Positions 20,956-33,480 of a DNA stretch of 64,000 nucleotides are shown piece after piece (positions within the stretch are counted from its first letter, which is position 1; the number at the start of each line of letters is the position of its first letter). The DNA lies in the NCBI GenBank assembly GCA_033064195.1, contig JARBJD010000152.1, forward strand, positions 1 to 64,000, written 5' to 3'. The DNA is from Blattamonas nauphoetae. Lineage: Eukaryota > Preaxostyla > Oxymonadida. The notes beneath the pieces are model-generated. The model searched no databases. It was not told the origin of the DNA and was given only the letters and a program-made list of their open reading frames with translations. The translations under genes were made by a program, and so were the position numbers.

Positions 20956-22266
20956 CCGGGTGTCCCATAAGTCTTGGTTTTTCCGAATTGCGGAAGAATG
21001 ACGCTGTTTTGGAGCAAATCATATTGTGGCATGAAGTCATCAGCTCACTTGTCACCTTTTGGATGAATAAAGGAACCATGAGGGACATTGCCAAACCCTT
21101 GCCCACGCACTCCCGATCACGACAGCAGCCATCTCTAACATTGTGAGGCTGATTTCTTGAGAGATTCTTTGTGACTGGTTTGCCTTTACTTTGTGATGCA
21201 CTCGGTATTATATCTCTTTTCTGAATCTTTCCAGTTATTCATCTTCATCTCTGATTGGTCAATCCAAAAACCGTTTATCACAAATCCTTCGCCATCCAAA
21301 TCTTCCATTCATGATACATTCATCTTCGCCTGTCATTCTCTCTGTTTCTGCAATATATTGAAGCCCAGATATGATACAGTCTGCCACCACTTCTTTGCGA
21401 TCATCATAATTCCACTTTTTGACAGTCGTCTCTCGTGTGACCTATTGTACGTGTCAAGAACGAATCGAACAGTGGGACGCATTCATTTGAAGCAGCGGAA
21501 CGTGACAATGAGTGTCATGTGCCAAAACCCCCCAAAACACGATTCTACTCGCTGGCGATGTGAATCGATGACGTCATCCGTCCAAATCTCAAAATAGTCT
21601 GTATCTCTCACTCATTTTTTCTCTTGTATATTCTCTTTATCTTCACCAGATGTCCGATCAGGGCCAATCCACATCAATCGAACACCCGATCTCCAAGCCC
21701 TGCATTGATCGCGATATATTCAGCCACAACAAGATCTCATCTTTCAGATCGCGAACTGTTCACTTGACATCAACTTAAACGTGAGATGACGTCGATTTTT
21801 GGATCTCTCACGCCTTCGTTTTGGACGTCACTTCCAGAATAGACAGGTATCGTCATCTTCCTTTTTATTTCAAAAATGCATTCATTCAGACTGTTTTCTC
21901 TTCATTGGACAGCCTTGACGTTGTTGTTTGTCTCCACTTTTCATGATATGGACGGTTTCCTGTTCGCTCTTGTGGACCAGCTAGCCATTTGCCAAACGCT
22001 CTACATGCCATAAATCTTCAGTATCTTGCTTCTCACTGTCCGAAAGTTTTGTGGTTTAACAAAGCTGCCCGTGTCATTCATAATGATTGTTGGGGAAAAT
22101 TTTCTGTTTTTGGATTGCTCTGTTCTCACTTCACATTGAACCAATTCTCTTCATGTTCATTTTCACCGTGACAGTTGCTCAGAGGATTATGTGAGAAAAA
22201 TGAAGAACGTTAAAACATGAAGTTGATTCCAAGAATTCAATTTTCCAAGATTAATGGGACACCCGG
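20956..22266. mobile_element. 1.3-kb mariner-type element with intact ends, coding capacity decayed
   Basis: The left end CCGGGTGTCCCATAAGTCTT (20,956 on) is matched in reverse complement by the right end at 22,245-22,266, with about 20 of 22 bases alike. A TA dinucleotide stands immediately outside each end (20,954-20,955 and 22,267-22,268). Terminal repeats of this size, a TA target duplication and a total length of 1,311 bp are what a full-length mariner or Tc1 element shows. No complete transposase frame remains; only short frames are open inside. The ends are better kept than the interior, as expected if the copy was moved in trans or is simply old. Confidence 0.75.
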
Positions 22267-22722
22267 TACTCCGACTCTCACACCAAGGTTCAGAAGTCAT
22301 CGTATTGAGTTGGGACGACAATATATTCCTATATCCATTGTACCGACACAAAAGCGACATTGGGAAATGAGGATAATCGAAGATGCCACTTGAGACATCA
22401 AAACAAAGGAAGGATCTTCCGATACACACAATCAAATCCTGATATGAGATGAAGCAGGTCTAAAATAATCAATTATCCCTTCACTCAACTTGTCAAAGAA
22501 TCTCATTCGTTTTCCCTTCGTTCTCGCAATGTTCGCCCTCTGTTTGCGCTTCATCCGCATTTCATTCACCCTTCATCCGCATAGAACATCCTCAAGAGTT
22601 CTTGATTTCTCCCTTCAATGAATCCAACAACGACGAAGATTAGACTAATGTCAGTCCTGAGAGAGTGTGTTATCAGAGGAGATGGCGACTGTCAGGAAGT
22701 TTGTAGTCGAATCAATTCCTTA
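22267..22722. other. no gene seen
   Basis: Spacer between the mariner-type element and the downstream side of the broken host-like gene. No frame or repeat recognised. Confidence 0.5.
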
Positions 22723-25700
22723 TTCTTCCTTCCGGATGAATGAATACTCCTTCAAAAACTGTGAGGCAACCCTGAAGAGAATAAAAAGTGAAACAGAAAC
22801 AAACAGCGCGATGGCTAGGTTCTTCTGGCTCATCATCAACTGGAAGAACTCAACGTCAGATTGGACGTGAAAGGCAGTAACGGAGCTGAACTGGAGTCGG
22901 GAGAGGGCAGGGACGAAGATGAGGTGGGAGAGGAGGTGCTGGAAGAGAGACACGAGGGTGTGGTGAGATGGGTGGTGTGAGCAAGTGAGGATGGATCGGG
23001 AGGGCGACTTGTTCTGCCGAGCAGCCATTCGCATCTCGTTGCGGCTGTCTCTGCTCAAGTTCAAAGCACGCTTGTCGAGTGCCTTCTCGACGAGTGTGGC
23101 GGCTGTCTCGAACAGGCTGGTGATTGTGTGGACGTGAATGTTGTCTGGACGGGCGTGTCCTCCCGCACGGCCACAGCGTTGGCATTGACCACCTCAACAA
23201 GCACTTGCGACGAGGTGTGCCTGTGATGTGCGTGTGGAGTGGGGAGGGCGAGGCTGTCGATGATGCGAAGGGAAGCGTCGCTGTCTTCGACGGCCGAGCG
23301 GGAGGACGTGGTGAGATGGAACTGCGGGGTGATGGTGATGTGATGATGAAGACTGGTCCTCCAGTCCACATAGCTGTCCCCCACCCTTCGAGCGAGACGT
23401 CGAACAGCAGCATCTCTTCGGTCGTGCGGATGTGCACAGAATCGGAGCGAGACATCGAATAGCCGCGGCGGGGGAAGGCTGAACGAGCAGCAGCTCGCAT
23501 TTTGACACACAGCCGATGGGTGAGAGTTGGGTGAAGTCGGGCTGTGCTGGCAGACGAAGAACGGGAGCGACGCATTGAGGTTGAGCAGTATCAGTCGTGT
23601 CTGGTTCATCTCCCAAAAGTTCAGAGACTGCGAATACGCGGCGATGGCTGTGAGGACGAGGGGATGTTGGTGGCTGTGGACAGAACGCGGTTGAGGAGCA
23701 CAGTGTTGCTGTGGGAGAACTGAAGAAGATGAGATAAAGAGAAGACAGACCAATCAGCACGTGTTGGCGAGTGAAGAGAGCCGCGAATACACTTCAACCA
23801 CTCTCGTCTTGCTAATTGCCTGCGATTTGATGGGCGGAGCGACTGGGCTCTCATCGACAGCAAGACTCTAACATGAACGGCACAACAACCTCCTCCTCGG
23901 CCCTTCGGAACAGCTCCAACGCCCGCTCCACCTCGTCCACAGACAGGACATGTTCGGCGAGAGGGGTAGTGTGGAGGTGGGAGTGTTGGTGCTCTGCCGC
24001 TTCTTCTCCTCGTCCTTCTGCAGCAGTATGACGCTGTAGACAACAAGAAGGACGAGCAGGTTTCGTCTGGCATACATCGGACTCGCACAGTACTCAATGT
24101 CACCGATCGAACTAGGCAGCGAATGACGGGACAGCAGAGAGACGAAGAAGAGGAGGAGCGGAAGGAGGCAGTTCCAGTCTTCCAGTTCCGCCTTCCTGCC
24201 CCCCTCCGAGTCCTTCGTCGCATCATCGTGCACCTCCTTCCTGAACTCGCTGATTCACCCCGTTTCGATGAAGTCGTTGATGTCGATGTTCGAGAATGAG
24301 TAATTGTTGTACAAGTTGATGTACTCGACCAGCTCCCCAAACATCATCCCTCTCTTCTCTGCTTCCAACCAATGCCGGAGTTCTTCGATGGTGGCGTGAC
24401 TGTGTAGTCGAGCACATCGCCGTGTGGGAGGGAGTGATTCTTGTTTGTCTGGATCAGCGTGACCTTCGTCGAGTACTCCATCGACGTGGTGTCGGGAACG
24501 AGGTTGGGTGCGATTGGCAGCTTGTTCAGAATGGTGATGTTGAGGCTTTCCTGCGCGACAAGGAAGGGCGACGTGTGAGGTGAGGCCTGATTGGTGGAGT
24601 GGAGACGCAGGGCGAGATAGGGCTTTGATTCGATTAGCTTCTTCAGAAGAGCGCAGAAGAGAAGGGAGTTGATTGGAATGTGTCTGGATGGGTTGGGCAT
24701 GGGCATGTCGTCCATGTCGTCCGAATACACACTCCCATCATCCATCTCGTCGCTCACCGACGTCCACTGCGGATGCAGCTCCGATAAAAGCTGGACGACG
24801 AGCTGGCGCGTGAATTGGACAGGCTGAGGGCGAAGGGGTAGGAGTGGTTGCCGAGAGCAGATATGGGGATGAACGGGGCGAGCACACTCATCAAGTTGCC
24901 TGGCGGAGAGCACGGTGGGAAGATCGTTCGGAGCTGCTCAATCTTGTTGAACATGTTGCCCGACGAGAACGTGCACAGTTTGGTCAGACTGGATGAGATT
25001 TTGGTGTTGAGTGTCGGCTCGAACGGTGAGAGGTTGAGAGTCGCTTTTGTCTTCGCTGTAAATGGTTCTTGATTGCCTGCCTTGCCTATCGAGATTGGGA
25101 TGGTCTTGCTCTGCCTGAACCTGTGGACTCGATCGAATTCGCTCAGAAGTGCCTTCCGCGTGACCGAAGTGAGATAAATTTTAGTCAGATGGATCTCTAT
25201 CGTGTGGCCAATCTGAGCAACAGGTAAGGAAGTGCTGAGATTGGATGACGTTGTGCTTTCGAACATCTGGTCCTCTCCGGGCAGCACCAGCTTCCGAGTC
25301 TTCCGCATGAACGTGTCGATGCGCTCGAAACTTCAGCATCTCGTTCTGGATCTCCATCGCCTCTCGTTCGATTTCCCGCAGCCTGTGTTTGCTGACTGTC
25401 TGCGTGGTTGATGCTTTGTAGTGTTCGTTGATGAACGGCCAGTGCAGCAGCGAATATGGGTTGTTCAGCTGCAGTGGCTCGTGAAGCTTCAGCGGATCCG
25501 AATAATCGTGCGACGGACGCGAACAGATCGTGTTTGGCGGGATGGTTGATGCGGTTGTGTAGAATGCCGGCGTGCAGAAGAGAGAGTGGGCGAGCGAGCG
25601 CATGTTGAGGAGGTTGAAGTTGAGGAAGGTGAGGAACGTGCGACTGAGGACGACAGCGCTGACTGGCTGCGGAATCGCTTTGATCAGTTCGTACGACGGG

Positions 25701-26624
25701 ATTTTCTGAAACTCGACGTGGGCGCTGAGGCTGCCCTCGCTCTCCGTCTCGTCTTCGTACTCCGACGCGTCTGATCCGAAGAGGAGCTCGTTCTGCGCCT
25801 CGAGTTCCTGCTCCTGCTCGAACGCCTCGGAGAAGGAGCGGATGGCAGCGTGGGAGATGACAGGGGTGGATGTGAATAGCGAGGCTGAGCTGAGAGGAGA
25901 GATGTGTGCGGGTGAGGGGCGCGGAGAGGAGGGCTGACGAGTCGATGTTCGACTTCTTCCGCACAATCGGTGGGGCAGGCCGGTTCCCAAACTGGCTCGT
26001 CATCGCGTTCGGATGCGACATCAACTAACCCTGCCCGTGCATCGAGAACGATGACTGTCTTGTCAGCAGCGGGCGCACAGCGACGAGCTGAGGATCTGGT
26101 TTCTCGCTCGCGCTGAGGGAGCCATCGTCGGTGCTGTGACCTGAGGACGACTGGTGGAAGGAGGGCACAGTAATCTGGCGAAGAGTGATGTGATGCGAAT
26201 GAAATGACAGTGAGCGTGTTTTCCTCTGCTCGGACTGGTCTGTTGATGAAATGAAATCGATGTTGTCGTTCAGGCGTGGTTTGGGCGGAATAGGACGAGA
26301 TTGAACGACTGGCTTCTTTGAACGGCAGAGAGAATGTGAGATGAGATGGGGGGTGTTGGGAGATTGATGCAAATCGTGCATAATCTGCTGGTAGTATTGC
26401 TGCGTGGGATTCCTGATTGTCAGCGATTTTGAAGCGATTTTCTGCAGGTACTCAGGAGATTGTCGAGGGTTAGGAATAAAATTGTCCAGATTTGACAAAG
26501 AAAGGCCGGGGGAAGTCACGGTAAGGAGTGTTGTGTGGGTGAGTGTGCTGAATGCAATCTTGTTCATGTCTGTCGAGAGTATGGTTGAGGCAAACGATGG
26601 CACAAAACTTTCTGATGTTGGCAT
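22723..26624 (-). pseudogene. unrecognised GC-rich host-like gene, broken in several frames
   Basis: On the minus strand, overlapping open frames follow each other for 3.9 kb with even, protein-like composition, but the coding frame changes repeatedly. Clear changes fall near 25,320 (after L-K-F, before E-R-I-D-T-F), near 24,820, near 24,350, and again between 24.0 and 23.0 kb; an in-frame TGA lies near 24,256. The start (26,624) is serine/threonine-rich. The middle has an acidic patch (S-D-A-S-E-Y-E-D-E-T-E) and a leucine-rich block. Around 24.1 kb there are two hydrophobic stretches, and the end has a membrane helix (L-A-I-A-L-F-V-S-V-S-L-F). A possible 41-bp intron (GTGCTGATT...TTCTTCAG) lies near 23.7 kb. 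I do not recognise the family. Neighbouring host genes are clean, so this is probably a decaying gene, though assembly errors are possible. Confidence 0.5.
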
Positions 26625-27777
26625 CTTTTTTTTGAATCATCAATGTAGATTTGGACTTGGTTTCTTTTTAGTTTCGGAGTAAATCTTGTGGAACGAGTGT
26701 CTTGAGCTAGAAACAATCCTTCCGCAATGATACTGACAAATACTCAATCCCCAGTGCTCGTCGCTCTTCTTTGTTTTGTCTTTTTATTCGAATCTGAGTG
26801 TGAATGGGTGCAAAAAACGGTCGAAAACCAATTCAAAGCCATCGTCGAATTCTTTGTCCAAATTGGACACTTATCCTTCGAACTTCTTCCTTCTTCTGAA
26901 GATGCCTCTTGATGATCTGCAGACACATCTTCCAAGCCTTTTGATCCCCTGGTTTCTGATTCTGTAATTGCTATCCTTGTCCAACTCGAGAGTCTTGCTT
27001 TGTTCGGAAGGACAGTGTATTGTTCCAGTGATGGTCGAAGTTTAGCTCGAGGTTCCTCTTCAGATTGTGAACATGGCGAATATAGTAATGATTCTGAAGA
27101 ACTGACATTGGATCATCTCCATTTCGCTCTCCTTTCTTGAGTAATCGTCCGTTGACAACGATTTACGCCAGGTGTGAGCACTTTGGAGAGAAATCAATAC
27201 TCAGAAGAGGAGAATACAGTTCATGAGGAAAACAGGGGAGATTTAAAATTGGATGGACATTTAGGGCTGCGCATTAAGAGGGACGCAAACAATAATATTG
27301 AAAATAATGAGGAGACAGACAATTTGCACATCTTTGTGGATTCAACTACTCATATAAGCCATTATTCACAAAACAAAGTCGATCATTCCTGGACTTTTTT
27401 ATTTCATTCCATTGATGTCAGAAAGATATCAAATAGGAGTATGAGACTTCTCACGGGATACCTGGGTCATTTCCATCCCATTTCTTCCTGATTCACACCA
27501 ATAACAGCGAGTCACTGATTCTCGCGCAAATTATGGAGACTTTTTGGAAAGGCCTGATCCAGAAAACGGTAGATTGAGAAATCGTTTGTGAATAACCTGA
27601 GACGATTTGGGTGAGATTTATTGAGATCATAAACAAGTTCGAAGATCCAAATCAACAATCGAGATTAGTCCCTCAGGCCGGAGTTGTGTCTCCTTTCAGG
27701 AGTCCGATATCGAATCGTGCCTCTTTCGAATAAATGAGATTGGATAGTGACTGTCTCGGCAATCTGCAGAGACGAGA
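26625..27777. other. no gene seen
   Basis: Several short frames (for instance plus strand 26,727-26,912 and 27,174-27,491) lack any recognisable motif. I list none as a gene. Confidence 0.45.
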
Positions 27778-28268
27778 TTCGAAAGATGTTTCAGCTCTTG
27801 TCGCAGAAAAGAGAATTGACACAGCAGCTTCGCATTTGATTTGATCTTGACCGCCGATATGATGTTTGAGATTTGTCGAGATATGATGAACTGAACAATG
27901 GCGATAAAGGTTCGGGAACAAAGTGACAATGGCTGGAACAAGAGCTGATTCTCAATCACTGATAATCGCGATTGGATTGTTCAGTGACTGAATATTCTGA
28001 AGAACGAAGTGGACAAAACCTGTCCAATTCACAACAGTTTCACCTGATGCGATTCCAAGTGCAAGAATGTGGACATGAGTGAGTGCATCAACAGTTGTCA
28101 TGAGAAAAAGACACTGCTTTAAGTCACAACTGAACCAAGTTGCATCGACACAGACAAGGGGTTGTCATGAAGCAGGAAACAAAGTGATTGTCATCGGTAT
28201 TGATTTGAAAGCTGTTTGCATTTTTTGGAGCATCACCACAAGGAAAATTCTTGTGATCTTCGTTGATA
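27778..28268 (-). pseudogene. MULE transposase fragment, left palindrome arm
   Basis: Mirror copy of the fragment at 28,900-29,390, read on the minus strand. Same motifs and same in-frame stop. See that entry. Confidence 0.7.
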
Positions 28269-28899
28269 CAGTATAAATAGTTCAAAGTCGATAAAAATGA
28301 TCCAAAGTCGAAGGGAAATGATTCAAAGTCGAAGGACCAATTTATTGGACAAATTTGTTCTAGTGAACCTCTCAAACCACTGTTTCATGATCACAAAAAC
28401 AGAATCATTGATCATGGTACTGGCAAGTCAAATATTAACCGACACCATTCATCACTTTCTCAGTCATAGTTCACATTTTTGAGTTCATTTCACAGTTTTT
28501 CTTCGTCAAAGCCCAGAAAAACATTCAAATCAGATCCTCCAGAAGTAAAGCAAGGCCAATAGTTTCCATAACTAGTCACACTGATGACTCCTTCACACCT
28601 CTTGAAAGTCAATTCAATCCTCCTACATTTAGTGTCACAGGCTTTTTTTCTCAGACGAATGAAGTGACTTTTCTCATCGAAAACAGCTCAAAATCACTTC
28701 AGAAAGGATGAATGAATTGATTTAAATCCTGAAAAACGTGTTCACCCGAAAAAGCACATGCGTGCAAAAAGTTCACAGTAGAAATAGATGGAATTGTGTG
28801 TTGATTTCGGAAGCGAAAGGAAAAAAATCTGTTTTTCGACTTTGAATCATTTCCCTTCGACTTTGGATCATTTTTATCGACTTTGAACTATTTATACTG
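28269..28899. mobile_element. pogo-type MITE (631 bp) at the palindrome centre
   Basis: Its ends read CAGTATAAATAGTTCAAAG and the reverse complement, with TA directly outside (28,267-28,268 and 28,900-28,901). Each end holds about three diverged TTCAAAGTCGA units. The interior matches the MITE at 43,687-44,341 and the outer parts of the autonomous element at 44,779-47,220 (for example ATTGATCATGG and CACAAAAACAGAATCA blocks). It is therefore an internal-deletion derivative of that family and needs the transposase in trans. Confidence 0.8.
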
Positions 28900-29390
28900 T
28901 ATCAACGAAGATCACAAGAATTTTCCTTGTGGTGATGCTCCAAAAAATGCAAACAGCTTTCAAATCAATACCGATGACAATCACTTTGTTTCCTGCTTCA
29001 TGACAACCCCTTGTCTGTGTCGATGCAACTTGGTTCAGTTGTGACTTAAAGCAGTGTCTTTTTCTCATGACAACTGTTGATGCACTCACTCATGTCCACA
29101 TTCTTGCACTTGGAATCGCATCAGGTGAAACTGTTGTGAATTGGACAGGTTTTGTCCACTTCGTTCTTCAGAATATTCAGTCACTGAACAATCCAATCGC
29201 GATTATCAGTGATTGAGAATCAGCTCTTGTTCCAGCCATTGTCACTTTGTTCCCGAACCTTTATCGCCATTGTTCAGTTCATCATATCTCGACAAATCTC
29301 AAACATCATATCGGCGGTCAAGATCAAATCAAATGCGAAGCTGCTGTGTCAATTCTCTTTTCTGCGACAAGAGCTGAAACATCTTTCGAA
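28900..29390 (+). pseudogene. MULE (Mutator-like) transposase fragment, right palindrome arm
   Basis: Read on the plus strand the arm encodes the middle of a MULE transposase. There is V-C-V-D-A-T-W (first catalytic aspartate region), then a hydrophobic strand, A-L-G-I-A-S-G-E-T-V-V-N-W (the conserved E and W region), I-I-S-D (second aspartate) and, after an in-frame TGA, A-L-V-P-A-I-V-T-L-F-P followed by C-S-V-H-H-I-x-x-N-L, the typical C-x-x-H ending. The fragment begins at the MITE edge and stops at 29,390, so both the DNA-binding N-terminus and the C-terminal zinc knuckle are missing. MULEs are cut-and-paste DNA transposons; this is a dead piece. Confidence 0.75.
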
Positions 29391-30300
29391 CTCTTGTTTG
29401 TCAGACATCAAAATATGGAAACGATCCTTCAAATGTGAGCTAATATTTGATATCTTGGGAGCATACCCTGGCTCTCAAATGTGGGATATATGCTTTTTTC
29501 ATTCGGAATGAGGAAGAACATATTTACATCATTCTTCAAAACTTCTGTGAATCAGCATGAATCAAAAAAGATGTGAAAAAAAGAGATAGGCACCAGAACG
29601 AAATTCCATTTCACGAATTCATCTTATTTTTCGCCTTATTTCAAAAAAAAGACAATCTATTGACCTTATTCATTTGTTAAGAGCGAGAAAATGAAATCTT
29701 CAGCCACCGAATAATCCTCAGTGAAAACCCTTCTAATTGGCCGAGATTAGCAGGGTCGTCCGGTACGAAAAATACGAAATGAGGTGAGAATTAGAACTCC
29801 AAGTTGTTCCCATTCCTTCGAATGCCCTCTTTACATCGCTTCGAAACTGAATGGAGTGCATTTAAAAGCTTGAAATCAGGTACATCGCATGTCTCTTCTG
29901 TTTTGCATTGTTTTTAGGGCATCAACAGGTATTGGAAGTCGAGCGGGATGACCCTGGATGTCAGGTAGGTAGTTCGGTCATAAAATATTGCGATTTCAGG
30001 ATCCCATTCAACAAACCGAAGGTTCCTCCAGGTGAGATAAGGTCATAATGGGATTCGGTCCGGTGAAGAACCGAAAGGGATAAATCATACTTCAGCAATT
30101 TAGAGTCGTTACAGAATCCTTTTTCCAATCGCCAGGGCGAACCATAGCGACAGAGACTGTGCTTGCAATCAGAAAATCCTCAACGAGGAACAAAAAACCG
30201 ATACAGGTCTGAAACAGTGTTCTAAAGGGAACACGAGAAAGACTGGTCATCTGCTCTCCTCGCGACTTGTGGAAGCAGGTATCTGGAGGACCGCTGGGAG
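29391..30300. other. no gene seen
   Basis: AT-rich, with short frames only. No similarity to other parts of the window was noticed. Confidence 0.5.
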
Positions 30301-33300
30301 AGTCGAGGTGTGGCAGCCAAAAATCGTTTTTTTTCTAGGAAATGTTGTTTTGGTGAGAAAATAATCCTGACAAATTTTGGAGCTAAAGACCCAGTATTGG
30401 GCTCTGTAGCTTCATGCAGAAAAATTCACACATTTCACCAAACTTTTCGACGTCATATCTCCAAAACCAGCCATCAGTTTTCAACCAAATAAAGTGCATT
30501 GTATTCGTAAAGATCTCGACAAAAGCTGCTCAAAAAATAAACCGATTTTTTTGCTAAGAATTTTTTGTCGAGAAAAATATGGGTTTTTTTCCATTTTCCC
30601 AAACATCCAGAATTTTTTCTCCAAACTTTTTTCAAAATGTTCATTTCACCGAAAAAACGTTTTTGCGAAAAATGTCATCAAAATCGATTCACTGGTTGTT
30701 GAGATATTGCCGATACGATTTTTTTATAGGACAAAAGGGGGTATTGTGAGGTTTTCTGACACTCAGCGCCACACAAAAACAATTTCATCGAGATATAGAA
30801 GGAACCGACGAGAACACCACTCCTGCCCTGATGCCTCCTTCTCAGCCAGCTGTCCGTGTGGATGTACCTGATGAGTAATTTTCTCTCCTTCATTTATCTT
30901 TGATAGTCTCATTTGAGATATTTCCTATTCTTCCGTTCGTTGATTTGTTTTAGGTGGAATGGTGGAGCAACGGTTATACAACCGAGAACCGTTTCAAGTG
31001 GTATCAATGAAATGTCACACTTCCTTTCATTTCTGAACAATTCCTCTTCAGTTCTGAACAATCATTTGCATTTCAGAATTATTCTTCTTCATTTCAGAAC
31101 AAGTTTAGAGCTAAAGACCCATTCTTGGACTCTGTTGCTTCATACTGTAAAATTCACACTTTTTTCTCAACTTTTTCCCCTTTTTCTCCACAACCAGCTA
31201 TCCGTTTTGAACCAAATAAAGTGCATTGATCCTCCATCCATTTGACTTGGAGATCAGTGAAGGGACACGAGGAGAGTCGAGGTGTGGCAGCCAAAAATCG
31301 TTTTTTCTAGGAAATGTTGTTTTGGTGAGAAAATAATCCTGACAAATTTTGGAGCTAAAGACCCAGTATTGGGCTCTGTAGCTTCATGCAGAAAAATTCA
31401 CACATTTCACCAAACTTTTCGACGTCATATCTCCAAAACCAGCCATCAGTTTTCAACCAAATAAAGTGCATTGTATTCGTAAAGATCTCGACAAAAGCTG
31501 CTCAAAAAAATAAACCGATTTTTTGCTAAGAATTTTTGTCGAGAAAAATATGGGTTTTTTCCATTTTCCCAAACATCCAGAATTTTTTCTCCAAACTTTT
31601 TTCAAAATGTTCATTTCACCGAAAAAACGTTTTTGCGAAAAATGTCATCAAAATCGATTCACTGGTTGTTGAGATATTGCCGATACGATTTTTTTATAGG
31701 ACAAAAGGGGGTATTGTGAGGTTTTCTGACACTCAGCGCCACACAAAACAATTTCATCGAGATATAGAAGGAACCGACGAGAACACCACTCCTGCCCTGA
31801 TGCCTCCTTCTCAGCCAGCTGTCCGTGTGGATGTACCTGATGAGTAATTTTCTCTCCTTCATTTATCTTTGATAGTCTCATTTGAGATATTTCCTATTCT
31901 TCCGTTCGTTGATTTGTTTTAGGTGGAATGGTGGAGCAACGGTTATACAACCGAGAACCGTTTCAAGTGGTATCAATGAAATGTCACACTTCCTTTCATT
32001 TCTGAACAATTCCTCTTCAGTTCTGAACAATCATTTGCATTTCAGAATTATTCTTCTTCATTTCAGAACAAGTTTAGAGCTAAAGACCCATTCTTGGACT
32101 CTGTTGCTTCATACTGTAAAATTCACACTTTTTTCTCAACTTTTTCCCCTTTTTCTCCACAACCAGCTATCCGTTTTGAACCAAATAAAGTGCATTGATC
32201 CTCCATCCATTTGACTTGGAGATCAGTGAAGGGACACGAGGAGAGTCGAGGTGTGGCAGCCAAAAATCGTTTTTTTTCTAGGAAATGTTGTTTTGGTGAG
32301 AAAATAATCCTGACAAATTTTGGAGCTAAAGACCCAGTATTGGGCTCTGTAGCTTCATGCAGAAAAATTCACACATTTCACCAAACTTTTCGACGTCATA
32401 TCTCCAAAACCAGCCATCAGTTTTCAACCAAATAAAGTGCATTGTATTCGTAAAGATCTCGACAAAAGCTGCTCAAAAAATAAACCGATTTTTTTGCTAA
32501 GAATTTTTTGTCGAGAAAAATATGGGTTTTTTTCCATTTTCCCAAACATCCAGAATTTTTTCTCCAAACTTTTTTCAAAATGTTCATTTCACCGAAAAAA
32601 CGTTTTTGCGAAAAATGTCATCAAAATCGATTCACTGGTTGTTGAGATATTGCCGATACGATTTTTTTATAGGACAAAAGGGGGTATTGTGAGGTTTTCT
32701 GACACTCAGCGCCACACAAAAACAATTTCATCGAGATCTAGAAGGAACCGACGAGAACACCACTCCTGCCCTGATGCCTCCTTCTCAGCCAGCTGTCCGT
32801 GTGGATGTACCTGATGAGTAATTTTCTCTCCTTCATTTATCTTTGATAGTCTCATTTGAGATATTTCCTATTCTTCCGTTCGTTGATTTGTTTTAGGTGG
32901 AATGGTGGAGCAACGGTTATACAACCGAGAACCGTTTCAAGTGGTATCAATGAAATGTCACACTTCCTTTCATTTCTGAACAATTCCTCTTCAGTTCTGA
33001 ACAATCATTTGCATTTCAGAATTATTCTTCTTCATTTCAGAACAAGTTTAGAGCTAAAGACCCATTCTTGGACTCTGTTGCTTCATACTGTAAAATTCAC
33101 ACTTTTTTCTCAACTTTTTCCCCTTTTTCTCCACAACCAGCTATCCGTTTTGAACCAAATAAAGTGCATTGTATTCGTAAAGATCTCGACAAAACGTGCT
33201 CAAAAAAGTAAACTTTTTTTTCGTATCAAATTTTGTCGAGAAAAAATGGGTTTTTTAGAAAATTCACAAATACCCAATAATTTTATGTCCAATTTAATCC

Positions 33301-33480
33301 AAAGTGTTCGAATCATCATAAAAAGGATCTGGTAAAAATTGCATGGCAATTGAGTATCTGGTTGTTGAGATATTGACGAAATGAATATTTTGAAAAGGCC
33401 AAAAGCATACCTAATGCAGTTTTCTCAACGAGATCTTGGAATCTTTTGTCGATATTTTATTGTTTTCTAAGTTTGACCAT
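30301..33480 (+). repeat. tandem trimer of a ~970-bp unit plus a diverged partial copy
   Basis: Units start at AGTCGAGGTGTGGCAGCC near 30,301, 31,275 and 32,244, giving periods of 974 and 969 bp. The three are nearly identical and differ mainly in lengths of T and A runs, so the array is very young. The third unit passes near 33,171 into a clearly more diverged version of the same inner sequence (to about 33,480). Each unit contains the AAAGATCTCGACAAAAGCTG block also found at 18.6 and 47.4 kb, plus a short exon-like plus-strand frame ending P-P-S-Q-P-A-V-R-V-D-V-P-D-E. Longer open frames in the array are by-products of low-complexity sequence. Confidence 0.85.

Larger units (their letters stand above)
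27778..29390. repeat. perfectly symmetric palindrome: MULE fragment / MITE / MULE fragment
   Basis: The 491 bp at 27,778-28,268 recur in reverse complement at 28,900-29,390. Between them sits a pogo-type MITE (28,269-28,899). The centre of the arms and the centre of the MITE fall on the same base (28,584), so the inverted repeat runs through the MITE's terminal repeats as well. The arms have no length difference and look nearly identical, which makes the event recent. The outer ends break off sharply at GCTGAAACATCTTTCGAA. Confidence 0.8.

Noticed and set aside
22856-24340. Several overlapping long minus-strand frames read as separate genes
   Set aside because: They are alternative frames of one GC-rich track whose coding frame keeps changing; counting them separately would invent genes.
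26727-27491. Small genes at 26,727-26,912 and 27,174-27,491
   Set aside because: Open by chance in AT-rich DNA; no motif, no splice partner and no repeat elsewhere.
30310-33335. Repeated open frames of 60-159 residues in the 970-bp array
   Set aside because: They follow T- and A-run phase, occur on both strands at the same place, and lack motifs; they are by-products of the repeat.
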